From Azospirillum sp. B4 (GTDB lineage Bacteria > Pseudomonadota > Alphaproteobacteria > Azospirillales > Azospirillaceae), in assembly GCF_000333275.1 (NCBI RefSeq), contig NZ_BACU01000416.1, positions 36,936 through 100,935 of the forward strand: a stretch of 64,000 nt of DNA, read 5' to 3'. Below the pieces are notes generated by a model. That model did no database searches. It had not been told where the DNA came from and saw only the letters and a program-made list of their open reading frames with translations. Each line of letters starts with the position of its first letter. Positions within the stretch are counted from its first letter, which is position 1. Below are positions 39,901 to 46,924 of this stretch, piece by piece. Both the position numbers and the translations under genes were made by a program.

Positions 39901-42900
39901 CGGCGCGCGGGGGCCGCGTGCGGGGGCCTGCTCGACGATGACATGCACGTTGGCGCCACCGGCGCCGAACGAACTGACACCGCCGCGCCGTGGCGCGGGT
40001 CGGCCATCGGGACCGGTCTTCACCGGCCAGGGCGCCACCTGCCGGGCGAGTTCCAGGCGGGCGCCCGCGAAGTCGATCCGTCGGCTGGGTGTCTCCACCA
40101 GCGTCGGTACGGTTTCAGCCTGCTGGATTTGCAGGATCAACTTGGTCAGGCCGGCAATGCCCGCCGCGGATTCCAGGTGCCCGATGTTGCCCTTGACCGA
40201 CCCTATCCACACCATACCGGAACCCCGGCCGGCGTCGTCGAGCGCATCGGCAAGGCCATGCGCCTCGATGGGGTCGCCGAGGTCGGTCCCGGTGCCATGG
40301 CATTCGAAGCAGGCGAGCGTCGCGGCCGGTACGTCGGCGGCCTTGATCGCGGCGGCGATCACGCGCCGCTGGGCGGCCGCGCTGGGAACGGTATAGCCGG
40401 AGGTTCGGCCGCCCGCATCCGTCGCCGAACCCAGCAGGACGGCATGGATATGGTCGCCATCGGCCAGCGCTGCCTTCAGCGGCTTCAGCACCACGGCGCC
40501 GACCCCCTCGCCCTGAAGCGTGCCGTCGGCGCCCTCGCCGAACGGGCGGCAGGCGTCGCTCCGCGACAGCATGCCAACGCGGCACAGTTCCACTTGCTGC
40601 ACCGGGTGCAGCACCAGATTGACGCCGCCGGCGATGGCGACACCGCATTCGCCATTCCGCAGGCTGGCGCAGGCGAGATGCACGGCCGCGAGCGACGCGG
40701 AGCAGGCGGTATCCACCGCCAGGCTGGGGCCCTGGAAGTCAAAGTGATAGGAGATGCGGTTGGCGATGGACCAATGGCCACTCTGCAGCACCTGGCCGGT
40801 GAGGGCCGCCGCATGGCCCACCAGTCGGTAGGGCTGGTTCATGACGCCGGCGAAGACGCCGACATCACCAATAACCCCGGCTGACGCCACGGCCTTCAGG
40901 CCTTCGGGCGTGTATCCGGCATCCTCCACCGCGGCCCACACTGTTTCCAGGAACAGCCGCTGCTGCGGGTCCATCATCCGGGCCTCGCGCGGGGCGATGC
41001 CGAAAAAGACCGGATCGAACCGGTCCACGGCGTCGAGGAAGCCGCCATTCAGGACGTAGCTGCGGTCGCGCCGCTCGCGGTCGAACAGGGCCTGGGCGTC
41101 CCAGCGCGTCGCCGGCGCTGGCCCGAGTGCGGATTGGCCGGCCCGGAGATTGTGCCAAAAGGCGTTGAGGTCCGCGGCGCCTGGGTAGCGTCCGGCCATG
41201 CCGATGACGGCGATGGCGCCCACCGGCGCACCCCTTGGGGCGTCCGCCCCGGCAATCGGCATGACTGGCGCGGCCATCGCTGGTTTGGCGACGTGACGGA
41301 CCGCTTCCGGGAATTGCGCGACCAGATAGGCAGCCAGCGCCCGCGGCGTCTCATGATCGAACAGGGCGGTGTCGCGCAGGCCGGGAAAGTCGTGCTTCAG
41401 GCGGTTCGTGACCGACACGATCAGCAGTGAATCAAGCGCGTGGGTGGCGAGTGGCCGAGCCGGATCGATGTCGGCGGCCGGGCAACCCAATGCCGTGGCG
41501 AGTTCGCCGACAAGATAAATTTCGGCGTCGCGCTGCGGATCACCGCTGCCGGCCGGCTGGGCGGTAACAGGAACCGGCACAGGGGTCGGGATGGCCGCCG
41601 CTGTCGCATCCCCCCCATCCCAGCAGAGCCCCGTCGGCGCCGGCTGCGTGCCCCGCAGAGGCGCCCAGTGGCGCGTCGGGGCGAATGGGTACGCCGGCAG
41701 CGCCACGCGCCGCGCCGCCTTGGGCCGGAAGCCGGACCAGTCGACCGGCCCGGCCGCCTGCCAGCGGATCGCTTCGGGCGGTAAGGGCAAGGAGGGCGCC
41801 TCGCCGCGCAGCATGGCGACCAATCCGGCCTGGTCGGCGGCCCGTGCGATCCAGCGCGCCGGCAGCGCCTTACGCCCGGCCATCAGCGTCCAGGCGACAT
41901 CATCGAGCCGCAGGGCGGGATTGGCTTCGATGGCCGCGGCCAAGCTGAGCCTGGCCGCCCCTAAACGGTCGGCATCCAGTGCCGAAAGCGGGAATAGCCA
42001 GGGGCCATCCGCCGCCGCCGCCCGCGGCTGCGGCTCAGGTGCCGCCTCGATCACCACGTGGACGTTCGTGCCGCCGAAGCCGAAGGAACTGACGCCCGCG
42101 CGTCGCGGCGCCGTTGCGGGCCATGGCAGGGCTTCCGTCGGCACGCGAAACGGCGTGTTGGCGAAATTAATCTCCGGGTTGGGAGTGGCGAAGCCGTGGC
42201 TTGGGGGCACGACGCCATGCTCCACCGCCAGGATCGCCTTAATGAGTCCAGCGATGCCGCTGGCCGCGTTTAAATGCCCGATGGAAGGTTTCACCGAGCC
42301 AAGGGCGATGCTGCCGGCGGGCAAACCGCCGAATATCTTGGCCAGCGCTTGCACTTCGATGGGGTCACCGAGACGGGTCCCGGTCGCGTGGGCTTCGATC
42401 ATGCCGATCCCGGCGGGATCAAGGTCGGCGACGGCCAGGGCCTCGCCGATGACATGCGCCTGACCGGTGACGCTCGGGGCCAGATAGTCGGCCTTGACCG
42501 CGCCGTCGTTGTTGGCGGCGGAGCCGATGATGACGGCGCGGATCGGGTCCCCGTCGGCGAGCGCCCGGACCAGCGGCTTCAGGACCACCAGGCCGACGCC
42601 GTTGCCCGGCACCGTGCCGTTGGCGGCGGCATCGAAAGCACGACACTGGCCGGTGGGTGAGAGCATGAGGCCGGGAATGTGACGGTACGCCCCTTGCGGC
42701 AGCGTAATCGACACGCCGCCGGCAATCGCCATGTCGCATTGCCCGCTGACCAGCGCCTCGACGGCGGTATGCACCGCCAGCAACGCGCTGGAACAGGCGG
42801 ATTGCACCACCATCGCCGGTCCGGTCAGCCCAAGCTTATGGGCGATGCGCGTGGCGGCGTAATCCTTCTCGCTCGCGGTCAAGGCGAAAACGGCGTCGTC

Positions 42901-43386
42901 GTCCTGCGCGGCGATGTCGGGAAAATAGGTGGATTGGGTCAGGGAAACGTAGGTGCCAATGGTCATCCCGGCGCCATCCGGGGCATAGCCGGCATTTTCC
43001 AGCGCGGCCCAGGCGGTTTCCAGCAGCAGGCGCTGCTGAGGATCCAGCAGGGCCGCGCGACGCGGCGGAAGACCAAACAGCGCATGGTCGAAGCGGTCAA
43101 TGTCGTCCAGGGTGCCGAAGGCGCGGATCACCTGCGGATTGTGGCGGTCATGGGCGCCGACGCCGCCAGCTGCCAGTCCGTCATCGTCAAGCCGTGTGAT
43201 GGCGCATCGCCCGGAAACCAGATTTCGCCAGTAGGCACCTTCACCCGGGGCGCCGGGAAGGCGACAGCTCAGTCCGATTACGGCGACGGCGTTGTCCGCA
43301 CCGCCCATATCGTCACCGTGCATTGGCAATATGCCCCCTGAAATGCCGCCACGATATGCCCGGCTGTGGCCTAAAAACGTCTTCAT
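33934..43386 (-). CDS. trans-AT polyketide synthase, [KS-ACP]-[KS-DH-KR-cMT-ACP]-KS
   Basis: 3150 aa from the most upstream ATG. An ATG at 43323 (MHGDDMGG), preceded by AGGGGG at about 10 nt, is an alternative start. Domains: KS 30-450 (QSACSSALL, ~194; EAHATGT; GH), of a divergent type with a KDYAATRIAHKLGL segment, unlike the other KSs here; ACP ~652 (ALDSLL); KS 725-1150 (DTACSASL, ~890; ECHGTGT); DH 1335-1600 (HRVQGQPTLP; LLDAALQ); KR 1807-1980 (NYVAG); cMT around 2232 (EFGGGTGGLT); ACP ~2475 (GADSI); KS 2557-2980 (DTACSSAL, ~2724; ELHGTGT). After the last KS come only the post-KS linker (LPTYRFDRRRCW) and a Pro-rich tail of about 40 residues, so this module is completed by the cMT-ACP opening the next protein. 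It is the first gene of the left operon. No AT is present, so loading must come from the discrete AT at 46925-47803 or the AT domain of the initiation protein. Confidence 0.94.
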   Translation of the reverse strand: MKTFLGHSRAYRGGISGGILPMHGDDMGGADNAVAVIGLSCRLPGAPGEGAYWRNLVSGRCAITRLDDDGLAAGGVGAHDRHNPQVIRAFGTLDDIDRFDHALFGLPPRRAALLDPQQRLLLETAWAALENAGYAPDGAGMTIGTYVSLTQSTYFPDIAAQDDDAVFALTASEKDYAATRIAHKLGLTGPAMVVQSACSSALLAVHTAVEALVSGQCDMAIAGGVSITLPQGAYRHIPGLMLSPTGQCRAFDAAANGTVPGNGVGLVVLKPLVRALADGDPIRAVIIGSAANNDGAVKADYLAPSVTGQAHVIGEALAVADLDPAGIGMIEAHATGTRLGDPIEVQALAKIFGGLPAGSIALGSVKPSIGHLNAASGIAGLIKAILAVEHGVVPPSHGFATPNPEINFANTPFRVPTEALPWPATAPRRAGVSSFGFGGTNVHVVIEAAPEPQPRAAAADGPWLFPLSALDADRLGAARLSLAAAIEANPALRLDDVAWTLMAGRKALPARWIARAADQAGLVAMLRGEAPSLPLPPEAIRWQAAGPVDWSGFRPKAARRVALPAYPFAPTRHWAPLRGTQPAPTGLCWDGGDATAAAIPTPVPVPVTAQPAGSGDPQRDAEIYLVGELATALGCPAADIDPARPLATHALDSLLIVSVTNRLKHDFPGLRDTALFDHETPRALAAYLVAQFPEAVRHVAKPAMAAPVMPIAGADAPRGAPVGAIAVIGMAGRYPGAADLNAFWHNLRAGQSALGPAPATRWDAQALFDRERRDRSYVLNGGFLDAVDRFDPVFFGIAPREARMMDPQQRLFLETVWAAVEDAGYTPEGLKAVASAGVIGDVGVFAGVMNQPYRLVGHAAALTGQVLQSGHWSIANRISYHFDFQGPSLAVDTACSASLAAVHLACASLRNGECGVAIAGGVNLVLHPVQQVELCRVGMLSRSDACRPFGEGADGTLQGEGVGAVVLKPLKAALADGDHIHAVLLGSATDAGGRTSGYTVPSAAAQRRVIAAAIKAADVPAATLACFECHGTGTDLGDPIEAHGLADALDDAGRGSGMVWIGSVKGNIGHLESAAGIAGLTKLILQIQQAETVPTLVETPSRRIDFAGARLELARQVAPWPVKTGPDGRPAPRRGGVSSFGAGGANVHVIVEQAPARGPRAPAAMRPLAFPLSARTDDQLAAVAARLAAHVESTTDQPGLLDDIAWTLGTGRVALERRAVVLASDRTELLARLRLLAQGRGSGGIITGATIGTTAPGPSAETDSAETDTEAMARLWCNRGTVDWRRLLGPGRRRVSLPTYPFAGESYWIDTAPAAANHPPVHTLPGEEIGGPLRRRLRVMPDDPLIAGHRVQGQPTLPGVAYVLWAMAAAEAAGYPDHHSARNIYWLRPLMAKDAPIEAELSLTETTDGLNFSITGPAGLCCRGRLVRTSASHSPPPAPPVADREGADAIYRRLAQGGLGYEGPYRALAGLSASATGATAELAPPPSGFAGWPFPPPLLDAALQTAAALVDGTARQTLVPYACAGIDLLGPADQARAIRAFPAPSDTGDSTARFDSWIVGADGTAVVRLTGLVARPIATDGRRPMPAARPDAVPETAKDTGIGSAFYVPVWRAEPMASTQGPRHGLLVIGASAPLANLAAVRALTGGTPGRFAVLPATDDEAETLAGAATAAGSVVILLGPQGESADQPELHHLLTFLRALKRQALLDPLRLTLVTERAQRILPQDDPPAFATAVLGLGRVAAKECSRWQVACVDIGAIEELPRAVADSGDPAGREIAYRDGQRFVARLEARPAARKPAPWRPAGHYVILGGAGGIGAELALALASRYGARLTLIGRSAEDEARRALVAEIARRGGQALYLAADGADATAMMAALETARAQFGPVHGAIHSAIVMQDRALEHMDTARFDAAYRIKAAGCAALAAATAGDPLDFLLLFSSANSFAAMPGQANYVAGCLAKDGLGLKLAAQGRPVRIINWGLWGDVGRVASPEYQRRLGKAGVWPLTVEEGLDAIDRALAGDAVQVLVLKADAAALTALGVIGTPDPMASPLAAAVTAPALQTDDTLATAERDYDRLDRVARHAVARWWVEAGLIGPPGSRFRLSDVEERLGPAPRHAKLVDAMVDMLVRDGVLVAGPAGLVAAARTDSDAAAQDAADRVALATGPYQAHLRLLDEAVAAYREVITDRRQATDVLFPGGSLDRVAPMYAGNPMVDYFTARAAQAIASTAGPATRVLEFGGGTGGLTSVALPLLDQLGGVSEYRFTDLSMRFSREAEHRFASGRAWFATGLLDIGRDGVSQGFDAACFDVVTAANAIHATPSIADSLATARGLLKPGGRIVLYEMMRPHDYVTATFGLLDGWWTAVDRRLPHSPLLDEAGWRTALAAAGFEDIRIDGGKVHGVIVARRPAGAAPAMPAAAAAPSRNPLVRRREAARTATADPTAQPAADTSAVLAAVIAAVGEALELPASGIRPDRAFSDYGADSILSVDIIAALNRRLGIQLKPTILFSQPTAEALARHIAAEHMVELGTPAPVPEPAPTVVPAGTPAGAPASSDVPEPIAIIGASGRFPGATDLDAFWTNLAAGRDSIGPVPPSRWDHAALLDARPGTHGRTNCPAGGFLDDIDQFDPLFFNLSPTEATAMDPQQRLFLEEAWRALENAARAGRDLAGSRTGVFVGTVTGDYAEVLKAGGLPVDAHGFMGNAAGMTAARVAFHFDLAGPTLSIDTACSSALVAIHQACESLRSRACDMALAGGVAVMTTPGFYLAGASAGMLSPIGRCRALDAGADGFVPGEGAGAFVLKRLADALADGDPIRAVIVASGVNQDGASNGITAPNGAAQTRLIRETYARFGIDPGQIDMVELHGTGTRLGDPIEMEALAAAYADATPPAGDWRIGSVKSNIGHTLAAAGAAGLAKVMLSLERRTLAPTLHLQAPNPLLDFKGGAFRPVTALAPWPAGTRPRRAAISAFGFGGTNAHLVIEEAPAVEQVRHTADVHPGQPHAILLSAASQGALAASMDALAAWLDGDGRTASLADIATTLATGRRPMRCRALFLARSTDQLRQWLADPAARQAALTAQDGATPQSAGRRIHLPTYRFDRRRCWPQQPVTAAAAPVPAKVPEAKSPQVRPPQTQPPQTRPSMVGRIIVISKPCG

Positions 43387-43430
43387 CGAGTGTTATGCCG
43401 TTCGGACAGCCTGTATTTGTCCCACCGAAT

Positions 43431-43445
43431 CAGCATAAACTTGAT
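43431..43445 (+). repeat. Direct repeat copy 1 (CAGCATAAACTTGAT)
   Basis: CAGCATAAACTTGAT recurs as CAGCATAACTTGAT at 43749-43762, in the same orientation, differing only by one A in the run. This copy is about 45 bp upstream of the 43386 PKS start. Confidence 0.6.
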
Positions 43446-43454
43446 AGCGAATAA

Positions 43455-43482
43455 TCTATAAACGGCGCAACCCATTTTACAA
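43455..43482 (-). promoter_or_regulatory. Candidate promoter of the left PKS operon
   Basis: On the minus strand TTGTAA (43482-43477) and TATAGA (43460-43455) are separated by 16 bp, about 70-95 bp upstream of the 43386 start. Each matches the sigma-70 consensus at four of six positions. This is a weak call based only on spacing and base composition. Confidence 0.25.
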
Positions 43483-43725
43483 CCTGGCGTGATAATATAC
43501 CCCTTCCAGTGCTCGGGTGCCGGTCAGAGGGCGTCCAGGTGGGGAGCTTGGGTGAAAATTGCCGGGAAGATGCTGGACCGCCTCATCCTGGTGGGTTCTG
43601 GCTGGCCAGGCCTCTGTCTAAGAGGCGCAGCAGGACTAGCGAAACCGTCGTACGGCTTCATTGATGCACGCGCATCAGCGGCTATTTAAAAGAACGAACA
43701 AATGTGGAATTCGCAACCTATGCGA

Positions 43726-43757
43726 TTGACAAGTCTACTTAATTTGGCCAGCATAAC
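43726..43757 (+). promoter_or_regulatory. Candidate promoter of the small-protein genes
   Basis: A perfect TTGACA is at 43726-43731. The best -10-like string is CATAAC at 43752-43757, but the 20-bp spacer is too long for a canonical promoter. It overlaps direct repeat copy 2, so a regulator could bind here. Confidence 0.25.
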
Positions 43758-43762
43758 TTGAT
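43749..43762 (+). repeat. Direct repeat copy 2 (CAGCATAACTTGAT)
   Basis: Second copy of the motif found at 43431-43445, here 24 bp upstream of the 43787 start codon. Confidence 0.6.
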
Positions 43763-43786
43763 GTTAATCTTCAGGGGCGCCGGGCT

Positions 43787-44182
43787 ATGAAGTTTCGCGG
43801 CAACGTAGAAGGCCTCACGATGCTCAACCGTGATGCCAAGGGTAGGGTCATCCGCATCGACAATGGCGATGATGACGATGACCGGGACGACGATGAGTAT
43901 GACGATGGCGACCTGGGCACCGGCGTGAAGTTCGTCGTGCTTGATCAGGCCGGGCGTATCCGCCACGGAAAAATCAAGGAACGCCTCGGCCCGAAAAAGA
44001 AGCAGTCGAAGTTGAGCCGCGCGCTCGACAAGCGGATCCATAAGATGGCGCGCAAGAGCCTGCGCTCGGTCTCGCGCTACATGGTTCTGCACGACCGTTC
44101 CAACACGCTCAAGGGGGACGGTTGGCTGAAGGATTTCGGCAAGAATCTGCGTCGGGCCGTTCGCGATCCTGACGACGACTAA
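43787..44182 (+). CDS. Small hypothetical protein with an acidic run and a basic core
   Basis: 131 aa. The ATG follows AGGGG (43773-43777) at 9 nt. Residues about 26-42 are almost all Asp/Glu (GDDDDDRDDDEYDDGD). Residues about 66-100 are rich in Lys and Arg and probably helical (KKKQSKLSRALDKRIHKMARK), and the C-terminus is again acidic (RDPDDD). There is no signal peptide or membrane segment. I do not recognise the family with confidence. The charge pattern would suit a protein that binds an oppositely charged partner, nucleic acid or divalent cations, but that is speculation. It is the first of three plus-strand genes and lies 87 bp before the next small gene, probably in the same transcript. 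Confidence 0.7.
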   Translation: MKFRGNVEGLTMLNRDAKGRVIRIDNGDDDDDRDDDEYDDGDLGTGVKFVVLDQAGRIRHGKIKERLGPKKKQSKLSRALDKRIHKMARKSLRSVSRYMVLHDRSNTLKGDGWLKDFGKNLRRAVRDPDDD

Positions 44183-44253
44183 CCGTTTGAGCGCGGGCCC
44201 CCTTGGGAGGTCGGCGCCAAAGCCCAGGCTCACGCCGTAAGAAATTCAGATAT

Positions 44254-44261
44254 GGAGAAGG
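44254..44261 (+). promoter_or_regulatory. Ribosome binding site deciding the start of the 83-aa protein
   Basis: GGAGAAGG lies 8 nt before the ATG at 44270. The upstream in-frame ATG at 44252 has no such sequence before it, so the 44270 start is preferred. Confidence 0.55.
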
Positions 44262-44269
44262 TTCGGATC

Positions 44270-44521
44270 ATGACCGCAGAAGCCGCCGACAAGACCAAGG
44301 GCGCCCCGAGCAACCCCGCTGGTATCGTGTGTGTGCTGGATCTGGGTGAACACGCCAAGAAGCGCATCAAGCGCCTTCGCCGTGGCGAGGGCACGCTCAT
44401 GTACAAGGTTGAGGAAGCCGTCAGCGATCTGCAGAGCCAAGGCGTGCTGAGCGACCAGGTGCAGACCGTTGTGGTGGTGGTGCGCCAGGAAAGCACCGGT
44501 CTCTCCCTGTTCGGTGACTGA
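44270..44521 (+). CDS. Small conserved-looking protein (possibly DUF6200-like)
   Basis: 83 aa from the ATG at 44270; an alternative start at 44252 would add six residues. The core reads GIVCVLDLGEHAKKRIKRLR followed by RGEGTLM, then an amphipathic stretch and a very hydrophobic beta-like strand VQTVVVVVRQE. A hydrophobic strand, a basic KKRIKRLRRGEG segment and a closing strand suggest a compact alpha/beta fold without membrane insertion. From memory this resembles small proteobacterial proteins annotated as DUF6200; I could not check this, and no function is known to me. It lies between the acidic/basic 131-aa protein and the UbiB-like gene, and a terminator-like hairpin follows 85 bp downstream. 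Confidence 0.75.
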   Translation: MTAEAADKTKGAPSNPAGIVCVLDLGEHAKKRIKRLRRGEGTLMYKVEEAVSDLQSQGVLSDQVQTVVVVVRQESTGLSLFGD

Positions 44522-44605
44522 TCGCCGCTGATCTGAAAGCGCGACCGGTTTTCCAGGAAAGCGCACCCTCGGGCGCCCCGTTGCCGGTTGCGGTTTCCTC
44601 TGTTC

Positions 44606-44630
44606 AGGCACGCCGTTAGGGCATGCCTTT
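44606..44630 (+). terminator. Candidate Rho-independent terminator after the two small genes
   Basis: AGGCACGCC and GGCATGCCT pair over nine positions with one mismatch around a 5-nt loop (GTTAG), followed by a short TT(T)G tract. It sits in the 296-bp gap before the UbiB-like gene. The poly-T tract is short, so termination may be partial. The rest of the gap (to 44817) shows only an AT-rich patch near 44760-44800 with a short CAATC/GATTG inverted repeat. Confidence 0.4.
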
Positions 44631-44817
44631 GTCAAGACGCGGGCAGATCGAGTTGCCGTGGATGGCCGCCCGGTGTCCGCCGTCTTGGCGTGGGACATCT
44701 TCATTGAAGCTCTAGGCTTCGGCCGTCGTCGGCACCGGTGGCCACCAGCTACGCCGCCTCTAGCGATAATCCATTTATGGGATCACAATCGCCACTGGAT
44801 TGTAGGCGTATGCGGGG

Positions 44818-46857
44818 ATGTCTGAACTGAACATGCCGATGAAAAGACATCAATCGGTGCGTGTGACGATGCTGTCAGCGCGCGCCGGGACGTTGCCTCC
44901 GTCGCTCGAGCCAAATGAATCCGGGGCGTCCTCCGGGGCGTCCATCCAGGCTTACCACGAGGGCGCCCCGCGCCCCCGTAAGGCGCGCTACCGTCTTGTG
45001 CTTCTGGATCAACGCCGCGGCCCGATAGCCCGGCCGGGAGGTCCGGCCGCGCGCAAGCGCTTTTCCGAGCGCCTGGAAGATTTGACGCCGACGCCACTGG
45101 TCAGCGCCAAGCGGCGGCGTTCGATTGAGCTTCGCCCAGTCCCCCGCCGCCCGTGGTGGCGGGGCGCTTGGTGCCTGTTACTGATCATCGGGTTTTTCCT
45201 GCGCCGGGCGCTGTTGAAATGGTCCGGGCGTTCAACGGACGAGAGTCGTGCCCGGGATGCGCGCCATCTGTTCGAACGCCTGGGCGGCATGTGGATCAAG
45301 CTGGGCCAGCTCCTGTCGCTGCGCACCGATGTGTTGTCCGAAGCCATGTGCAGGGAACTGGCGGCGCTGCAGTTCGAAATATGTGGTTTTCCCAGCGAGG
45401 TGGCGATGGAGGTCCTGGCGACGGACCTTCATCAACCGATCAGCCGCGTGTTTTCCCATGTAGAGGCCCAGCCGTTCGCCGCCGCATCGGTCTGTCAGGT
45501 GCATCGCGCGGTGCTGCGTGAGGAGAACCGGTCGGTGGTCGTCAAGATCATGCGACCCGACGTGCGCGGTTCCTTTGAAGGCGACCTCCGGCTGTTGCGG
45601 ATGCTGGCATTCGCGGTCAACGCGCTGGGGCTGGGGGGGCTGCTCAATCTCAAGGAAGGCATCGTCGAGTTGAGCGCGCTGCTTCGGGAGGAGGCGGACT
45701 ATACGCAGGAACTGGCCAACCTGCGCCAGATGCGGAAAAAGTTGAAGTCCCACGGCGTCATCGTGCCCCGGTGTTTCCCCCGCTACTGCAGTTCGCGCGT
45801 GCTGGTGATGGAGGAAGTTCCTGGCGTACTGATGTCGGAGTATATCCGCCGCCGGCGCGAAGCGCCCAATGCCGTCCGGGCCTGGGAACGACGAAACGGC
45901 ATTGAGCCGGAACGGGTGGCGCGCCGCTTGCTCACCACTGCTCTGCGGCAGATTCTCGAGGACAATCACTTCCACGGCGACCTTCATCCCGGCAATATCA
46001 TCCTGTTGTCCGACAACCGGATCGCCTTGATCGATTTCGGCTCGGTCGGCCGGTTGACGACGCGCCTCTGGCAGACCTATGGCCAGATGACCGCAGCGGT
46101 CGCGACCGGCGATTATGAGCGGGCGGCCGACTACATGCTGTTGCTGGGCGACAGGGTCCCCGCCTTCGGTGTCGCTGAACTCGGCAAGGGGCTGGCCGCC
46201 ATTTTCCGCGAATGGGAAGCCCGCAACCAGAACGACGCTTTGCCCTATGCGCAACGGTCGATGTCTTCGACCTCGGTTGAAACGGCGCAATTGATGGCGA
46301 AGTACAGGGTCCCGACCTCCTGGGGCTTGTTGCGGGTCGGCCGCGCCTTGGGCACGCTCGACGCCTCGCTGCAGGTGCTGCTGCCCGATGGCAACTTCAT
46401 GCGCCTCTACAAAAGCTACTTCCGCGATCGCCAGAAGCGGCAAAGCAGCTTCAAAGGCCGCATGGCGACGCTGGCGGGCACGGTCCAGGAGGTTGTCAAG
46501 ATCAGCGGTGATCTCAATACCTTCCTGTCCCCCAAGATCCGGCAGCTGGCGCTGTTGGAGCGGGGCATGGCGGACATGCCCACCACCGTGAAGATCGTAG
46601 CCCTGCGCACGATCAAGAGGGGCTTCCTCGGTTTGGCCGCGCTGACCGGTCTTGCCCTGCTGGCCGAAAAAGAGACCGATTTCATCGTGGCGCATGGTCC
46701 GGCCTGGGTGCCGGCGCTGGCGACCCGTATCCTGAACCCGATCCGGAACGCCGTGCCCGACCTGCCCGCGGTTGACTTCCTGGTGGTCGCCTGCGGCTGG
46801 CTCTATCTGGTCCATGTATTGGGGGCGATCCAGCGGTCGATCGCCACGAGACGGTGA
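44818..46857 (+). CDS. UbiB/ABC1 (AarF)-family kinase-like membrane protein
   Basis: 679 aa. Diagnostic family motifs are present: KxGQ (WIKLGQLLSLRTDVL, ~160), the Ala-rich loop (PFAAASVCQVH), an invariant-type Lys in VVVKIMRPDV, HGDLHPGN (~386) and the metal-binding DFG (LIDFGSVG, ~406). UbiB/COQ8 proteins are atypical ATPases that support ubiquinone and other lipid biosynthesis at the membrane. This one is about 120 residues longer than usual at the N-terminus, with a basic, low-complexity segment and a hydrophobic stretch (CLLLIIGFFL, ~120-130). It also has hydrophobic C-terminal segments (GFLGLAALTGLALLA; VDFLVVACGWLYLVHVLG), as expected for membrane association. No ubi genes are adjacent, so it is probably not the housekeeping UbiB. 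The start is uncertain; in-frame ATGs at 44833 and 44839 are alternatives. It is convergent with the AT gene. Confidence 0.88.
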   Translation: MSELNMPMKRHQSVRVTMLSARAGTLPPSLEPNESGASSGASIQAYHEGAPRPRKARYRLVLLDQRRGPIARPGGPAARKRFSERLEDLTPTPLVSAKRRRSIELRPVPRRPWWRGAWCLLLIIGFFLRRALLKWSGRSTDESRARDARHLFERLGGMWIKLGQLLSLRTDVLSEAMCRELAALQFEICGFPSEVAMEVLATDLHQPISRVFSHVEAQPFAAASVCQVHRAVLREENRSVVVKIMRPDVRGSFEGDLRLLRMLAFAVNALGLGGLLNLKEGIVELSALLREEADYTQELANLRQMRKKLKSHGVIVPRCFPRYCSSRVLVMEEVPGVLMSEYIRRRREAPNAVRAWERRNGIEPERVARRLLTTALRQILEDNHFHGDLHPGNIILLSDNRIALIDFGSVGRLTTRLWQTYGQMTAAVATGDYERAADYMLLLGDRVPAFGVAELGKGLAAIFREWEARNQNDALPYAQRSMSSTSVETAQLMAKYRVPTSWGLLRVGRALGTLDASLQVLLPDGNFMRLYKSYFRDRQKRQSSFKGRMATLAGTVQEVVKISGDLNTFLSPKIRQLALLERGMADMPTTVKIVALRTIKRGFLGLAALTGLALLAEKETDFIVAHGPAWVPALATRILNPIRNAVPDLPAVDFLVVACGWLYLVHVLGAIQRSIATRR

Positions 46858-46858
46858 T

Positions 46859-46924
46859 GCCGGACCGTTCCGGCCACCCTTGGCTTTCGCCGGCCGTCAC
46901 CCGTGCCTGCGCCGTCACGGCCGG
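46859..46924. terminator. Inverted repeats between convergent genes
   Basis: The 67-bp gap between two converging stop codons holds GCCGGA-CCGT-TCCGGC (46859-46874) and CCGGCCGT...ACGGCCGG (46890-46897 with 46917-46924, 19-nt loop). Both are perfect GC-rich hairpins placed to work in either direction. Neither has a T-tract, so the terminator call is tentative. Confidence 0.4.

Larger units (their letters stand above)
43387..43786. other. Divergent intergenic region between the left PKS operon and the plus-strand trio
   Basis: About 400 bp that is clearly more AT-rich than its surroundings and has no convincing gene. It should hold the promoter of the ~43-kb PKS operon on the minus strand and that of the small-protein genes on the plus strand. 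It contains a near-identical direct repeat near both ends. A 66-codon open frame at 43489-43689 has no recognisable features and I do not call it. Confidence 0.7.

Noticed and set aside
43489..43689. 66-codon plus-strand frame in the divergent intergenic region
   Set aside because: No ribosome binding site or recognisable motif; it lies between promoter-like elements.
45232..46815. 527-codon minus-strand frame opposite the UbiB-like gene
   Set aside because: It has no recognisable motifs, while the plus strand encodes all the UbiB motifs.
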